Part shown: piece by piece, positions 52,523-61,341 of the stretch
Numbering within the stretch: position 1 is the first letter of the stretch
How the letters are laid out: each line of letters opens with the position of its first letter
NCBI GenBank assembly: GCA_963781595.1
Contig: CAWAGG010000006.1
Span: 1,798,001 to 1,862,000, forward strand
Length of the DNA stretch: 64,000 bases
DNA from: JBEDUK01 sp963781595
GTDB taxonomy: Bacteria > Actinomycetota > UBA4738
Direction: 5' to 3'
Position numbers and translations under genes: made by a program
Notes under the pieces: model-generated
What the model was told of the DNA's origin: nothing
The model's database searches: none
The model's input: only the letters and a program-made list of their open reading frames with translations

Positions 52523-53467
52523 TCAACGGCCCAGGCGTACCCACGGAGGTGTCGGCGCCTCGACGCGGGCCAGCGTCGATGGCACCGGTCCGAACCGGTC
52601 GTCGTCGTGCGCCCGCCAGTCGCGCCAGGCGTCGGTGATCTCGTCCTTGGTCCGCGCGACGAAGTTCCACCACATCTGGAGCTCGACGCCGAGCGGCTCC
52701 CCGCCCAGCAGGAGCAGGCGAGCGCCGCCCCCGCGCTCCTCGATCCGCAGGCGCTCGTGGCCGCCGGGGACGAGCGCGAGCGACCCGGGTTCGACGATCG
52801 CGTCCTCCACCTTCACGGTCGCGTCGACCGGCACCACGCCGTACTCGAACCTCGGCTCGGTGGGGATCTCGACGGTTCCGCGGATCGTGAGGTCGAGTCC
52901 CACGGCGGGATGGTCGAACCGAGCCGGTGACGACGTCCCCGGGACGCCGCCGACGATCACGTCGGCATGCGCGGAGCCGAGTTCGGCCCGCGGGATCTCT
53001 CCGTGGTGTTCGAACCGGGGCGCGTTCCAGCGCGTGGCGTCGGGCAGGGCCAGCCACATCTGCGCGCCCATGATCCCCTCCGCGCCGATGCCGCCGGCGG
53101 CCCCGACACCGAGCTCCGCGTGCGCGATGCCGCGGCCGGCGGTCATCAGGTTCAGCTCGCCGGGCCGGATCAGCTGCTCGGTGCCCAGCGAATCGCTGTG
53201 CAGCGCCGTTCCGCGGAACAGCCACGTCGCGGTGGCGAGCCCGATGTGCGGGTGAGGACCGATCTCGAGCGGCGGCGGGTCCGCCATGTCGCCGGGGCGC
53301 ATCAGATCGACGAAGCACCAGGGCCCGACGGTTCGACGTCCCTTCGTCGGGAGCACGCGCGATATGCCGAGGTGCCCGATGGCCGTGGAGCGGCCCTCGC
53401 GCACCTCGATCGCGCTGATCCCGAGCCCGGACGTGACCTCGCTGGACCCATCCACCGGACCGCTCAT
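52523..53467 (-). CDS. Pirin family protein
   Basis: 314 residues from ATG 53467 (GGAGGTG upstream). Two cupin halves. The first has the conserved IGPHPHIGLATATWLF and GELNLMTAGRGIAHAEL, with the His pair and Glu that bind iron or another metal. A second pirin-like gene is at 62612. Pirins include quercetinase-like enzymes and redox regulators. Confidence 0.9.
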   Translation of the reverse strand: MSGPVDGSSEVTSGLGISAIEVREGRSTAIGHLGISRVLPTKGRRTVGPWCFVDLMRPGDMADPPPLEIGPHPHIGLATATWLFRGTALHSDSLGTEQLIRPGELNLMTAGRGIAHAELGVGAAGGIGAEGIMGAQMWLALPDATRWNAPRFEHHGEIPRAELGSAHADVIVGGVPGTSSPARFDHPAVGLDLTIRGTVEIPTEPRFEYGVVPVDATVKVEDAIVEPGSLALVPGGHERLRIEERGGGARLLLLGGEPLGVELQMWWNFVARTKDEITDAWRDWRAHDDDRFGPVPSTLARVEAPTPPWVRLGR

Positions 53468-53681
53468 GGCCGCACCTCCGGGCGCCGTTCCGAAGGCCGG
53501 AAGTATGGGTTGGGATCGGCGTGCGCCGCAACCCATGCCCGAGGGACCCGTGGGCGCGAGGCCGTTCTGCCCGGATGGGATCCGCCGTGGTGGGCGACCC
53601 TGTAGGTGGCGCGGCCGCGCGGGCCGGAGCTTCGGGCTCGGTTCGGTCGCGAGCGACGACGCCGGAGCGAGGAGGAGAGCG

Positions 53682-54203
53682 ATGCAGACGACGCAGGAGG
53701 ACCTCGGGCGCGTCCCCACGCCGATCACGGCGGGACCCGAGATGGAGGCGCTGGCGCGGTTCCACCCGGACATCACGTGGACGGGCTCGATCGAAGAGGG
53801 CGGGATGGGTCCGGGCACGCCGGCGATGACCGCGACGGGCTGGGGGCGGCACGAACCGATCCAGGACGGCCGGTGGATCGTCGGGACCTACGAGCAGGAC
53901 CAGTACCTGCTCGACGGCACGTTCGTCCTGAGGTGGCTGCTCCACTGGGTGGCCGGCTGGGACCCGATGAGCAACGAGTACCGCGCGACGATCGCCGACA
54001 ACTACGGCCACGCCGACGTGATGCGCGGGTCGATCGACGGCGACCGCATGACCTTCGAGACGATCGGCGACGCGCCGATCCGGCTGCGTCTGGTCTGGGA
54101 CGTCGGCGACCCGGATGACATGGTCTGGCGGAACGAGATGTCGGTCGGCGGCGGCCCCTGGGCGCTGGTGGAGGAGTACCACTGCACGCCCGTGCGGCCG
54201 TGA
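53682..54203 (+). CDS. DUF1579 family protein
   Basis: 173 residues from ATG 53682 (GGAGGAGAG upstream). A lipocalin-like beta barrel is suggested by FHPDITWTGSIEEGGMGPG, TATGWGRHEPIQDGRWIVG and YRATIADNYGHADVMRGSID. This fits DUF1579, function unknown. Confidence 0.7.
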   Translation: MQTTQEDLGRVPTPITAGPEMEALARFHPDITWTGSIEEGGMGPGTPAMTATGWGRHEPIQDGRWIVGTYEQDQYLLDGTFVLRWLLHWVAGWDPMSNEYRATIADNYGHADVMRGSIDGDRMTFETIGDAPIRLRLVWDVGDPDDMVWRNEMSVGGGPWALVEEYHCTPVRP

Positions 54204-54248
54204 GAGCCTCGCGAGCGACCGCGGCGCGCGAGCGGTGAGGGAGGAACG

Positions 54249-54725
54249 GTGCGAACGATCGGCCTGCTCGGCGACCATCCGACCGACGAGATCCCCTCGT
54301 CCCACCTCGACCTGGTCGAGTGCCCGCCGGTCGCGGTCCTCGCCACCGTCACGGCCGACGGCTACCCCCAGACGTCGGTCGTGTGGTGCGACTTCGACGG
54401 CACGTGCGTCCGCGTGAACACGATGCGCGGCTTCGCGAAGGAACGGAACATGCGCCGCGACCCGCGGGTCACGCTCCTGTGCTACGACCCACGCCAGCCG
54501 CTCCGCTACCTCGAGGTCCGCGGCACGGTCGTCGAGATGACGGAGGCGGGCGCGGCCGATCACTTGGACCAGCTCGCCTCGAAGTATGCGCGCCGGCCGG
54601 TCCGATACTTCGGCGACGCGATCCCGGCGCGCTTCGCCGAGAGCGAGATCCCGGTCCTCTGCCGGATAAGGCCGGACCACGTCATCGCGCTCGACGCGAC
54701 GGGGACGAAGGAGGACACGGGATGA
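54249..54725 (+). CDS. PPOX/FDOR (split beta-barrel) F420-type protein
   Basis: 158 residues from a GTG. PPVAVLATVTADGYPQTSVV and VRVNTMRGFAKERNMRRDPR are the pyridoxamine-5'-phosphate-oxidase-fold blocks typical of actinobacterial FDOR-A proteins that use F420 or flavin. A duplicate follows at once, with a 4-bp overlap (ATGA). Confidence 0.88.
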   Translation: MRTIGLLGDHPTDEIPSSHLDLVECPPVAVLATVTADGYPQTSVVWCDFDGTCVRVNTMRGFAKERNMRRDPRVTLLCYDPRQPLRYLEVRGTVVEMTEAGAADHLDQLASKYARRPVRYFGDAIPARFAESEIPVLCRIRPDHVIALDATGTKEDTG

Positions 54726-55199
54726 CCACCGACCTCGCGTCCGAGACGGTCCCGATCCCCGACTCTCACCTCGACCTCCTGACCAGACCCATCTGCGGGG
54801 TGTTCACGACGATGGGCGCCGACGGCCGGCCCCAGTCGAGCCTGGTCTGGTGCAGTCGACGTCGACGTCGACGACGGCGGCGGCGGCGGCGGCGAGGGTG
54901 CCTGCGCCCGGGTCAACACGACGCTCGAGCGCCAGAAGGGTCGGAACCTGGTGGCGAACCCGAAGGTCAGCCTGCTCGTCGTCGATCCGGAGAACACCGG
55001 CCGGTTCATCCAGGTCCGCGGAGACGCCGACCTCGTCACCGACGGCGCGATCGAGCACCTCGACGCGTTGACCCGACGGTACACGCGCCATCCCGCGTAC
55101 TACGGCCACATCTACCCGCTCGCGCAGCGTTCGCAGGAGACGCGGGTCATCTGCCGGATCCGCGCACGGCGGATCACCCTCGACGCGATCCACGCCTGA
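54722..55199 (+). pseudogene. Second PPOX/FDOR gene, frameshifted at a simple repeat
   Basis: The ATG at 54722 reads PICGVFTTMGADGRPQSSLV, then VWC, and loses frame at about 54853. The +1 frame continues through a GTCGAC x3, GAC, GGC x6 repeat (54855-54893) as VDVDVDDGGGGGG, then ARVNTTLERQKGRNLVANPK, and ends at 55199. One base too many at TGCAGTC explains it. Corrected length is about 158 residues. Confidence 0.82.
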
Positions 55200-55203
55200 A
55201 GCG

Positions 55204-56178
55204 TCACGCGTCGAGGAGCCGGAGGGCTGTTCCGAGGGTTCGGACCGACGCCTCCGTGATCGGGTTCGCGACGACGATCGCCTCCGAGGCGCCGGCCTCC
55301 GCGTAGGCTCGGAGGGCCGCCGCGACACGCTCGGGGGATCCCGCGAGCGGTTCGACCCCCTCGAACGAGCGCTCCCGCTCCTCGGGATCGAGGGCTACCA
55401 GGACGCAGGCGCTCCGTTCGACGTCCTCCGGCCGCCGGCCCGCGCGGACGCACGCGTCGTCGATCTCCGGCGTGCGAGCCGCGAAGCCCTCGGGCGTGTT
55501 CCCGAACCACTCGAACCAGGTGTTCCAGCCGTCCACGTGGGGGAGCGCCGTCGCGAGCACGCGTTCCCCGACGGACCCGACGACCAGCGGAGGCCGTCTC
55601 GCCGGCTCCGGCAGCAGGAGCGCATCGTCGACGGAATGGAACCGACCGTCGAAGGTGACCCGCTCGCCGGCCGTGAGGCGCCGGACGATCTCGAACGCCT
55701 CGGCGAACCTGGAGGCCCGGCGGTCGAACGGCAGCCCGAACGCGTCGAACTCGGTCCGGTTCCATCCGGCGCCCACGGCGAGCACCAGGCGCCCGCCCGA
55801 GATCTCGTCGACCGTCGCGGCCATCTTCGCCAGGACGGCCGGCGGGTGGAACGCGAGGCAGGCGACCAGCGGCCCCAGGCGGACCCGTTTGGTGACGGCG
55901 GCGAGGCCCGCGAGCATCGTCCAGGCCTCCCACGGACCGCGCTCCGGGCGCCCGTCGTCCCGATACAGGTGATGATCGCCGAGCCAGATCGAATCGAAGC
56001 CCGCATCCTCGGCGGCCCGCGCCATCGCCACGTACTCCGGCCAGCGGACGTCGCGCTCCACCTCGGGGAGTTGGAGCCCGACGCGTAGGGGTCGGCCGCT
56101 CGAACCACGCCGGTCCGCGATCGTAGGGTCGAACCTCGCTGCGCGCGCTCCTCCCGCCACGGCCCCGGCATCGTACAT
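55204..56178 (-). CDS. LLM-class F420-dependent oxidoreductase
   Basis: 324 residues, ATG 56178 chosen (the frame is open further). VGLQLPEVERDVRWPEYVAM, then DAGFDSIWLGDHHLYRDDG, the EISGGRLVLAVGAGWNRTEF block and VGSVGERVLATALPHVDGWN are the luciferase-like monooxygenase family pattern. The stop lies 4 bp from the convergent PPOX gene. Confidence 0.88.
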   Translation of the reverse strand: MYDAGAVAGGARAARFDPTIADRRGSSGRPLRVGLQLPEVERDVRWPEYVAMARAAEDAGFDSIWLGDHHLYRDDGRPERGPWEAWTMLAGLAAVTKRVRLGPLVACLAFHPPAVLAKMAATVDEISGGRLVLAVGAGWNRTEFDAFGLPFDRRASRFAEAFEIVRRLTAGERVTFDGRFHSVDDALLLPEPARRPPLVVGSVGERVLATALPHVDGWNTWFEWFGNTPEGFAARTPEIDDACVRAGRRPEDVERSACVLVALDPEERERSFEGVEPLAGSPERVAAALRAYAEAGASEAIVVANPITEASVRTLGTALRLLDA

Positions 56179-56280
56179 GGCGGTCGCGGGCCGACAGACC
56201 GACGGCCCGGTGCTGGTGTAGGTTCGGCGTGTCGCTCGCGGGCGCCAACGGGAGGGGACCGATGGGATCGAGCACGGGCT

Positions 56281-57111
56281 GTGGCGGATCTCCGGGCGGG
56301 CCGCAGCCATGGCGCAGCTGTGGGTGAGGGCGAGGAGCCGGTCGCCGTCCGGCGCGAGGGCGCCGTCGCGATCGTCACGCTCCAGCGTCCGGAGAAGCTG
56401 AACGCGATCTCCACCGCCGCCGAGCGCGCCCTGCGGGCGGCGCTTCGTTCGGACGACGTCCTGGGTGCGACGGCGGTCGTCCTCGCCGGCGCCGGTCGTG
56501 CGTTCTCCGCCGGTGCCGACATCTCGGAGTTCGGCGACCACGACCCCGCCGCGATCATGGGCTACTACCGCGAGAGCGGGGATGTCTACGAACGCGTGGC
56601 GGCGCTGCCCCAGCCCACGTTCGCCGCGATCCACGGGTATTGCCTCGGCGGTGGCCTCGAACTGGCGCTCGCGGCGGACTTCCGGATCGCGGACACCACC
56701 GCCGTGTTCGGACTGCCCGAGGTCGCGATCGGGATCGTGCCCAGCTCCGGCGGAACGCATCGGCTCGTTCGGACGCTCGGGCCCGCGCGGGCGAAGGAGC
56801 TCATCCTGCTCGGGCGGAGACTGTCGGCGGACGAGGCGCTGGCCGCCGGCCTGGTCACCGAGGTGTGCGGGGAAGGAGAGGCGCTGCCGCGCGCCGTCAG
56901 ACTGGCGGCCGCGATCGCGGAGGCGCCGCCGCTCGCCGTCGCCGTTGCGAAGCAGGCCGTCGACGCGATGGCCGGCGGGTCCTCCCGGGATGCCGACCTG
57001 CTGATCGAGCGACTGGCCTACGGCATGCTCGCGCAGACGCGCGACGCGATCGACGCCGCCGACCGGTTCAGGTCGAAGGGCACCGGCGACGAACCGACCG
57101 CGGGCCGGTGA
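56281..57111 (+). CDS. Enoyl-CoA hydratase/isomerase family protein
   Basis: 276 residues from a GTG (an inner GTG near 56320 is possible). The oxyanion-hole motif AFSAGADISEFG, then IHGYCLGGGLELALAADFRI (first catalytic Glu region) and FGLPEVAIGIVPSSGGTHRL (second Glu) are all present, so it is a true crotonase with hydratase residues. It could act in fatty-acid or aromatic breakdown. Confidence 0.9.
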   Translation: MADLRAGRSHGAAVGEGEEPVAVRREGAVAIVTLQRPEKLNAISTAAERALRAALRSDDVLGATAVVLAGAGRAFSAGADISEFGDHDPAAIMGYYRESGDVYERVAALPQPTFAAIHGYCLGGGLELALAADFRIADTTAVFGLPEVAIGIVPSSGGTHRLVRTLGPARAKELILLGRRLSADEALAAGLVTEVCGEGEALPRAVRLAAAIAEAPPLAVAVAKQAVDAMAGGSSRDADLLIERLAYGMLAQTRDAIDAADRFRSKGTGDEPTAGR

Positions 57112-57126
57112 CCTCGGGGGCCGGCG

Positions 57127-57939
57127 TCACTCCGCCGCCGGCGGCGCTTCGCCGGCGCCCCACGCGTCCACGCCGCCGTCGATCACGACGGTCGTTCCGG
57201 TGACGTAGCCCGCTCCGGGCGAGGCCAGGAACGCGATCAAGGCTCCGACCTCCTCCGCTGTGCCCAGCCGTCCCATCGGGACCTGGCGCTCCCAGGGCTC
57301 CCGGTGCTCCGCGCCGTAGGCGTCCAGGCCCTCCGTCTCGATCGTGCCGGCGGCGACGCAGAGCGAACGGATCCCGAACCGGCTCCACTCGATCGCCAGC
57401 CCCGACGCCAGGTTCTCCAGCGCCGCGCGCGCCGCCGACGCGTGCGCGAAGCCTGGGATCCCGCGGCGTGGGCTGAACCCGACGAAGACGACGACGCCCG
57501 AGCGACTCGGGATCATCGAACGGACCGCGACCGTTCGCGTCAGGTCCCACGCCGCCTCGACCGTGAGCCGGTGCACGGCTCGCCAGCCGTTCGTCGTGAT
57601 CTCCTCGGCGGCGGCCATGAACTGGCCGCCCGCACAGTGCACGAGCGCGTCGATCCGGCCGAACCGCTCCAGCGCCTCGTCGACCAACGACGCGACCTGG
57701 TCGGGGTCGCGGACGTCGGTCGGCCGCGCGAGACAGGCGGCTCCGGCGGAGACCACCAGGTCCTCCGTCGTGCGAAGGGGCGCATCGCGGCGCCCGCAGA
57801 TCGCGACGTTGGCTCCGGTCCGCGCGAACTCCAGGGCCGCGGCCCGACCGATGCCCGTCCCGCCGCCCGTGATCAGCGCGACCCGGCCGGCGTTCGCGTC
57901 GGCGGCGAGCGGGCTCCGGTACGGGCTCACGCCGGCCAC
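57127..57939 (-). CDS. SDR family protein lacking the canonical YxxxK
   Basis: 270 residues from GTG 57939. A Rossmann motif (ALITGGGTGIGRAAALEFAR) and LVHCAGGQFMA are present, but where the catalytic Tyr-x3-Lys should be it reads FAHASAARAALENL. This matches the AtuG-like/2,4-dienoyl-CoA-reductase-related group, whose chemistry differs. It follows the MDR gene without a gap. Confidence 0.85.
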   Translation of the reverse strand: MAGVSPYRSPLAADANAGRVALITGGGTGIGRAAALEFARTGANVAICGRRDAPLRTTEDLVVSAGAACLARPTDVRDPDQVASLVDEALERFGRIDALVHCAGGQFMAAAEEITTNGWRAVHRLTVEAAWDLTRTVAVRSMIPSRSGVVVFVGFSPRRGIPGFAHASAARAALENLASGLAIEWSRFGIRSLCVAAGTIETEGLDAYGAEHREPWERQVPMGRLGTAEEVGALIAFLASPGAGYVTGTTVVIDGGVDAWGAGEAPPAAE

Positions 57940-58914
57940 TCAGGTCGTGGGGTCGACGGTGATCAGGACGTTGCCGACCTTACGCCCGGACTCGACGTAG
58001 CGGTACGCCTCGACGATCCGGTCCAGGGGGTAGCGCCGGTCGATCAGCGGCCTGAACGCTCCGGACTCGATCAGGCCCTTGAAGTACATCACCCGTCCAC
58101 GGTCGTACTTCGGCGGGATGGGCATCATCGCCTTCTTCCCGCCGAGCAGCGGGGTGACGATCGCCAGGACGGGGTTCTGCGCGAACGGACCCAGGTCCGT
58201 CGAGAGGTAGAACCCGCCGGGCTCCAGCAGTCGCTTGCACCGGCCGAACGAGCTCTTGCCGACCGCGTCGAACACGACGTCGTACGTCTGCCCGTCCCTC
58301 GTGAAGTCCTCGGCCGTGTAGTCGATGACCCGATCCGCGCCCAGGCTCCGAACCAGCTCGACGTGCTCGGTGGCGCAGACCGCGGTCACGGTCGCGCCCA
58401 GGCTCTTCAGGATCTGCACGGCCGCCGACCCGATCGCCCCGGTCGCCCCGTTCACGAGCACGCGCTGCCCGCCGTGGATCTTCGCCTTCGTGATGCACGT
58501 GAGGGCGTAATGCGAACCCTCGGTGCTGGGGGCGGCCTGCTCGAAGGTCACGTTCGTGGGCATGGTCGCGAGCGAACCGTCCTCGGGCATCGTGAGGTAC
58601 TCGGCGTGCGCGCCGAACCGGCCCTCGCTATACCCGAACACCCGGTCGCCGACCTCGAAGCGCGTGACGCCCGCGCCGGTCGCCGCGACGACGCCCGCGA
58701 ACTCGCTCCCGAGGATCGTGACCCGCGGTCTGACGAGCCCGGCGAAGAACCGGACGATGAACGGCTCGGCCCCGCGGAAGCCGCAGTCGGTGCGGTTCAC
58801 CGTGGTCACGTGGACCTTGACCAGCACCTCGCGGTCCGTGGGCGTCGGGGCGTCGACGTCCTCGATCCGAACGACCTCCGGTGGCCCGTACCTGGTGCGA
58901 ACGGCGGCCTTCAT
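57940..58914 (-). CDS. MDR-superfamily quinone-oxidoreductase/zinc-free alcohol dehydrogenase
   Basis: 324 residues from ATG 58914. VKVHVTTVNRTDCGFRGAEP, GSEFAGVVAATGAGVTRFEV and the NADPH motif VLVNGATGAIGSAAVQILKS are typical of the quinone-reductase-like MDRs without catalytic zinc. It ends exactly where the SDR gene starts, so the two are probably co-transcribed. Confidence 0.9.
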   Translation of the reverse strand: MKAAVRTRYGPPEVVRIEDVDAPTPTDREVLVKVHVTTVNRTDCGFRGAEPFIVRFFAGLVRPRVTILGSEFAGVVAATGAGVTRFEVGDRVFGYSEGRFGAHAEYLTMPEDGSLATMPTNVTFEQAAPSTEGSHYALTCITKAKIHGGQRVLVNGATGAIGSAAVQILKSLGATVTAVCATEHVELVRSLGADRVIDYTAEDFTRDGQTYDVVFDAVGKSSFGRCKRLLEPGGFYLSTDLGPFAQNPVLAIVTPLLGGKKAMMPIPPKYDRGRVMYFKGLIESGAFRPLIDRRYPLDRIVEAYRYVESGRKVGNVLITVDPTT

Positions 58915-58946
58915 CGGCGAATGATAGCCAGGCCGCACGGTTCGCC

Positions 58947-60320
58947 TCAGCGCGACCGAGCGGCGAACACCACCAGGGCCACGCCGCCCAGGACGAACAG
59001 CGCGCCGGCGACGAGCAGCCCGCCGGAGACCCAGGGGAGCGCCGGGACGGTCGCGCCCACGTTCGCCCGCACGTCGATCCCCGCGGTCCCGTCGACGTTC
59101 ATCACGACGGCGGTCCAGGAGCCCGCCGACGGGGACCAGGTCACGACCCTGGTGCCCGGGCCGCCGCTCGCCGCGACCCAGAACGACTGGTCACCTGGGT
59201 TCCCCGGAGGCGGGCCGCCCGGCACGAGACGAGAGCCGTCGCGGCCCAGGTCGGTCACCCGCTCGCGCTCGACGCCGCTCAGGTACCGCGCGACGTCGGC
59301 CGTCCGGGCGATCCCCACGAAGGTGGACCCGCCCGGCCGGATCGACCGCACGCGCACGCGCACCGTGCCGATCGTGCCGGGGATCCACCTGGCGCCCTCG
59401 GCGCGGACGGTCACGTCCTCGGTGGTCACGGCGTACGTCCCGCTCGAGATCGCACGGGTCGGCGTGGAGACGTAGCCCGCGCCGTCGCGTTGCGTCCGGT
59501 CCGCCCAGAGCCCCACGCCTCCACCGGCGATCAGGCCCACCGAGACCACCAGCAGGAGCACGCCGAACACCAGCGCCACGACGCGGCCCGCCGTCCACCC
59601 CGTCGAGGTGTCCGGGCGTGCGGGAACGGTCGTCGCGGGCTCCGGCGCCGTGAGCGTCCCGTCCGGCTCCGCGCCGCCGAGGTCGATCCGGAACGGCGGG
59701 TATCCGTCGGTCATGAGCCCCACGTACGCCGCCACCCGCAGCACCCAGCGATCCATGCCGAGGACGAAGTCGAACACGTCCGACGGATACCGGCCCGTCA
59801 CGGCGAGCACGACGGCCGCGACCAGCACCAACAGGCCGATCAGCCCGCCGCCCCACGCGAACTCCCAGTGGCCACCCCGCCACGCCGCCCACGTCCCGCC
59901 GCCGAGGAAGATGCCGACGACGACGTAGTGGGGGATCGCCAGCAACCACCACTTCACCAGCACCAAGCCGCGGGAGAGCCGTTCCGGGTACGCGATCTCC
60001 AGGCGCGCCGGATACTCGGGGACCTCACCGAGCGTGAAGGGCGGGTACCGGTCGGTGCCGAGGGCGCCGTACGCGTAGTAGGAGACCCGCCACGACCACC
60101 GGAGGACCCCGGCGTTGAACGCGAAGATCGAGCGCGGGTACCGCCCGGTGAACAGGATCGCGAAGAACGCGACCACGGTCAGGATGAAGAACGCGATCCA
60201 CAGGAACGCGAGCAGGATGAAGTGCGGGATCGCCAGCAGCCACTTCACCAGCCACAGCCAGCGCGAGAGGTCGGGTTCGAGTTCGGCATCGACCCGCACC
60301 GGATGGGTCACGTCCGCCAT
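58947..60320 (-). CDS. Membrane protein with two DUF4389 repeats
   Basis: 457 residues. Two DUF4389 units (WLVKWLLAIPHFILLAFLWI...TGRYPRSIFAFNAGVLRWSW, and LVKWWLLAIPHYVVVGIF...TGRYPSDVFDFVLGMDRWVL) are followed by a membrane helix (VVALVFGVLLLVVSVGLIAG), an external beta domain and a final helix (GGLLVAGALFVLGGVALVVF). The role is unknown; it is common in actinobacteria. Confidence 0.85.
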   Translation of the reverse strand: MADVTHPVRVDAELEPDLSRWLWLVKWLLAIPHFILLAFLWIAFFILTVVAFFAILFTGRYPRSIFAFNAGVLRWSWRVSYYAYGALGTDRYPPFTLGEVPEYPARLEIAYPERLSRGLVLVKWWLLAIPHYVVVGIFLGGGTWAAWRGGHWEFAWGGGLIGLLVLVAAVVLAVTGRYPSDVFDFVLGMDRWVLRVAAYVGLMTDGYPPFRIDLGGAEPDGTLTAPEPATTVPARPDTSTGWTAGRVVALVFGVLLLVVSVGLIAGGGVGLWADRTQRDGAGYVSTPTRAISSGTYAVTTEDVTVRAEGARWIPGTIGTVRVRVRSIRPGGSTFVGIARTADVARYLSGVERERVTDLGRDGSRLVPGGPPPGNPGDQSFWVAASGGPGTRVVTWSPSAGSWTAVVMNVDGTAGIDVRANVGATVPALPWVSGGLLVAGALFVLGGVALVVFAARSR

Positions 60321-60573
60321 GACGCCTCAGCTCCCTCCATCGCGACCCGGCCGGGCTGCATCCTGTTCTGCCTCGGATCCGACACCGCCGGACGCTTCTG
60401 TTCCTTTCCGGACATCCGCTCCAAACCGTACGGCGCGACACGTCGTCCGCCCGCGTCGGATGGTACCGGCTCCTTCGGGACCATGCGGTCCCTCGCGCTC
60501 ACGGCGAGGCGGGGTACCGCTGGACCGACCCGCACGAGGTGACCGAGTGAGGAAACGCGCAAGGTTCCGATGC

Positions 60574-61341
60574 TCATGCGTCACGGGTGGCGGTGCGCCA
60601 GCCGCCGGCAAGGAGGAAAGCGGCCAACCACGCCACCACGACGAGGGACGCGACCCCGACGCTGTGCACCACCGACGTTCCCTCGTCGAGCGCCGGCGCC
60701 GGGTTCAGCCGAGCGAGCGCGCTCGGATAGAGCGCCTGCCGAGCCCATCCCAGGATCGTGACCTGCGTGAGCAAGGGCGCCGCGATGAACTGCCATCCGA
60801 TCAGGACGCCGTTGGTCACGGCCCGGGAGCCGACCAACGATGCGAACCCGATCGCGAGGATCACGTCGAAGCCCGTGAACAGCACGACCCACGCATAGCC
60901 CCGCACGATCAGCCAGGCATCGGGCGTGGGGAGCGACCCGGCGAGCCCCACGGCGCAGGCAGCGATCACGACGTAGCCGAGGGTGATCATCGGCACGAAG
61001 ACGGCCAGCGCGCCGGGCACGCGGGCACCGAACAGCTGCCAGCGTGAGCGGCCGGTCGCGACCAGGTCGCGGAACACACCGGCGGAGACGTCCTGGGTGC
61101 CGGCCGTGGCGCCGACCAGGATCGCCGCGATGGCGCCGGCCGAGGTCAGCCCGATGATCCCTCCCCGCAGCGCGTCCACGCCGCCGGCCGGCCCGTAGCG
61201 ACCGGGGTTCGTCAGGTGCAGGATCTCGATGATCGCGAACACGATGCTGACCACACCGACGGTCAGGACGAGCGACCACCACATGAGGCTCCCGCGACGG
61301 CGCAGCTTCACGAACTCGGCGCGCACCAGGCGCAGGGTCAC
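60574..61341 (-). CDS. ABC transporter permease
   Basis: 255 residues from a GTG overlapping the ATPase stop (GTGA). Six hydrophobic helices, with AEFVKLRRRGSLMWWSLVLT, then the conserved ATAGTQDVSAGVFRDLVATG, as in ABC-2-type exporters. It is partner of the ATPase at 61338; the substrate is unknown. Confidence 0.88.
   Translation of the reverse strand: MTLRLVRAEFVKLRRRGSLMWWSLVLTVGVVSIVFAIIEILHLTNPGRYGPAGGVDALRGGIIGLTSAGAIAAILVGATAGTQDVSAGVFRDLVATGRSRWQLFGARVPGALAVFVPMITLGYVVIAACAVGLAGSLPTPDAWLIVRGYAWVVLFTGFDVILAIGFASLVGSRAVTNGVLIGWQFIAAPLLTQVTILGWARQALYPSALARLNPAPALDEGTSVVHSVGVASLVVVAWLAAFLLAGGWRTATRDA

Noticed and set aside
57304..60542. Two long plus-strand frames opposite the SDR, MDR and DUF4389 genes
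   Set aside because: Composition is Arg/Gly/His-rich with no domain, and the opposite strand has clear family motifs throughout.
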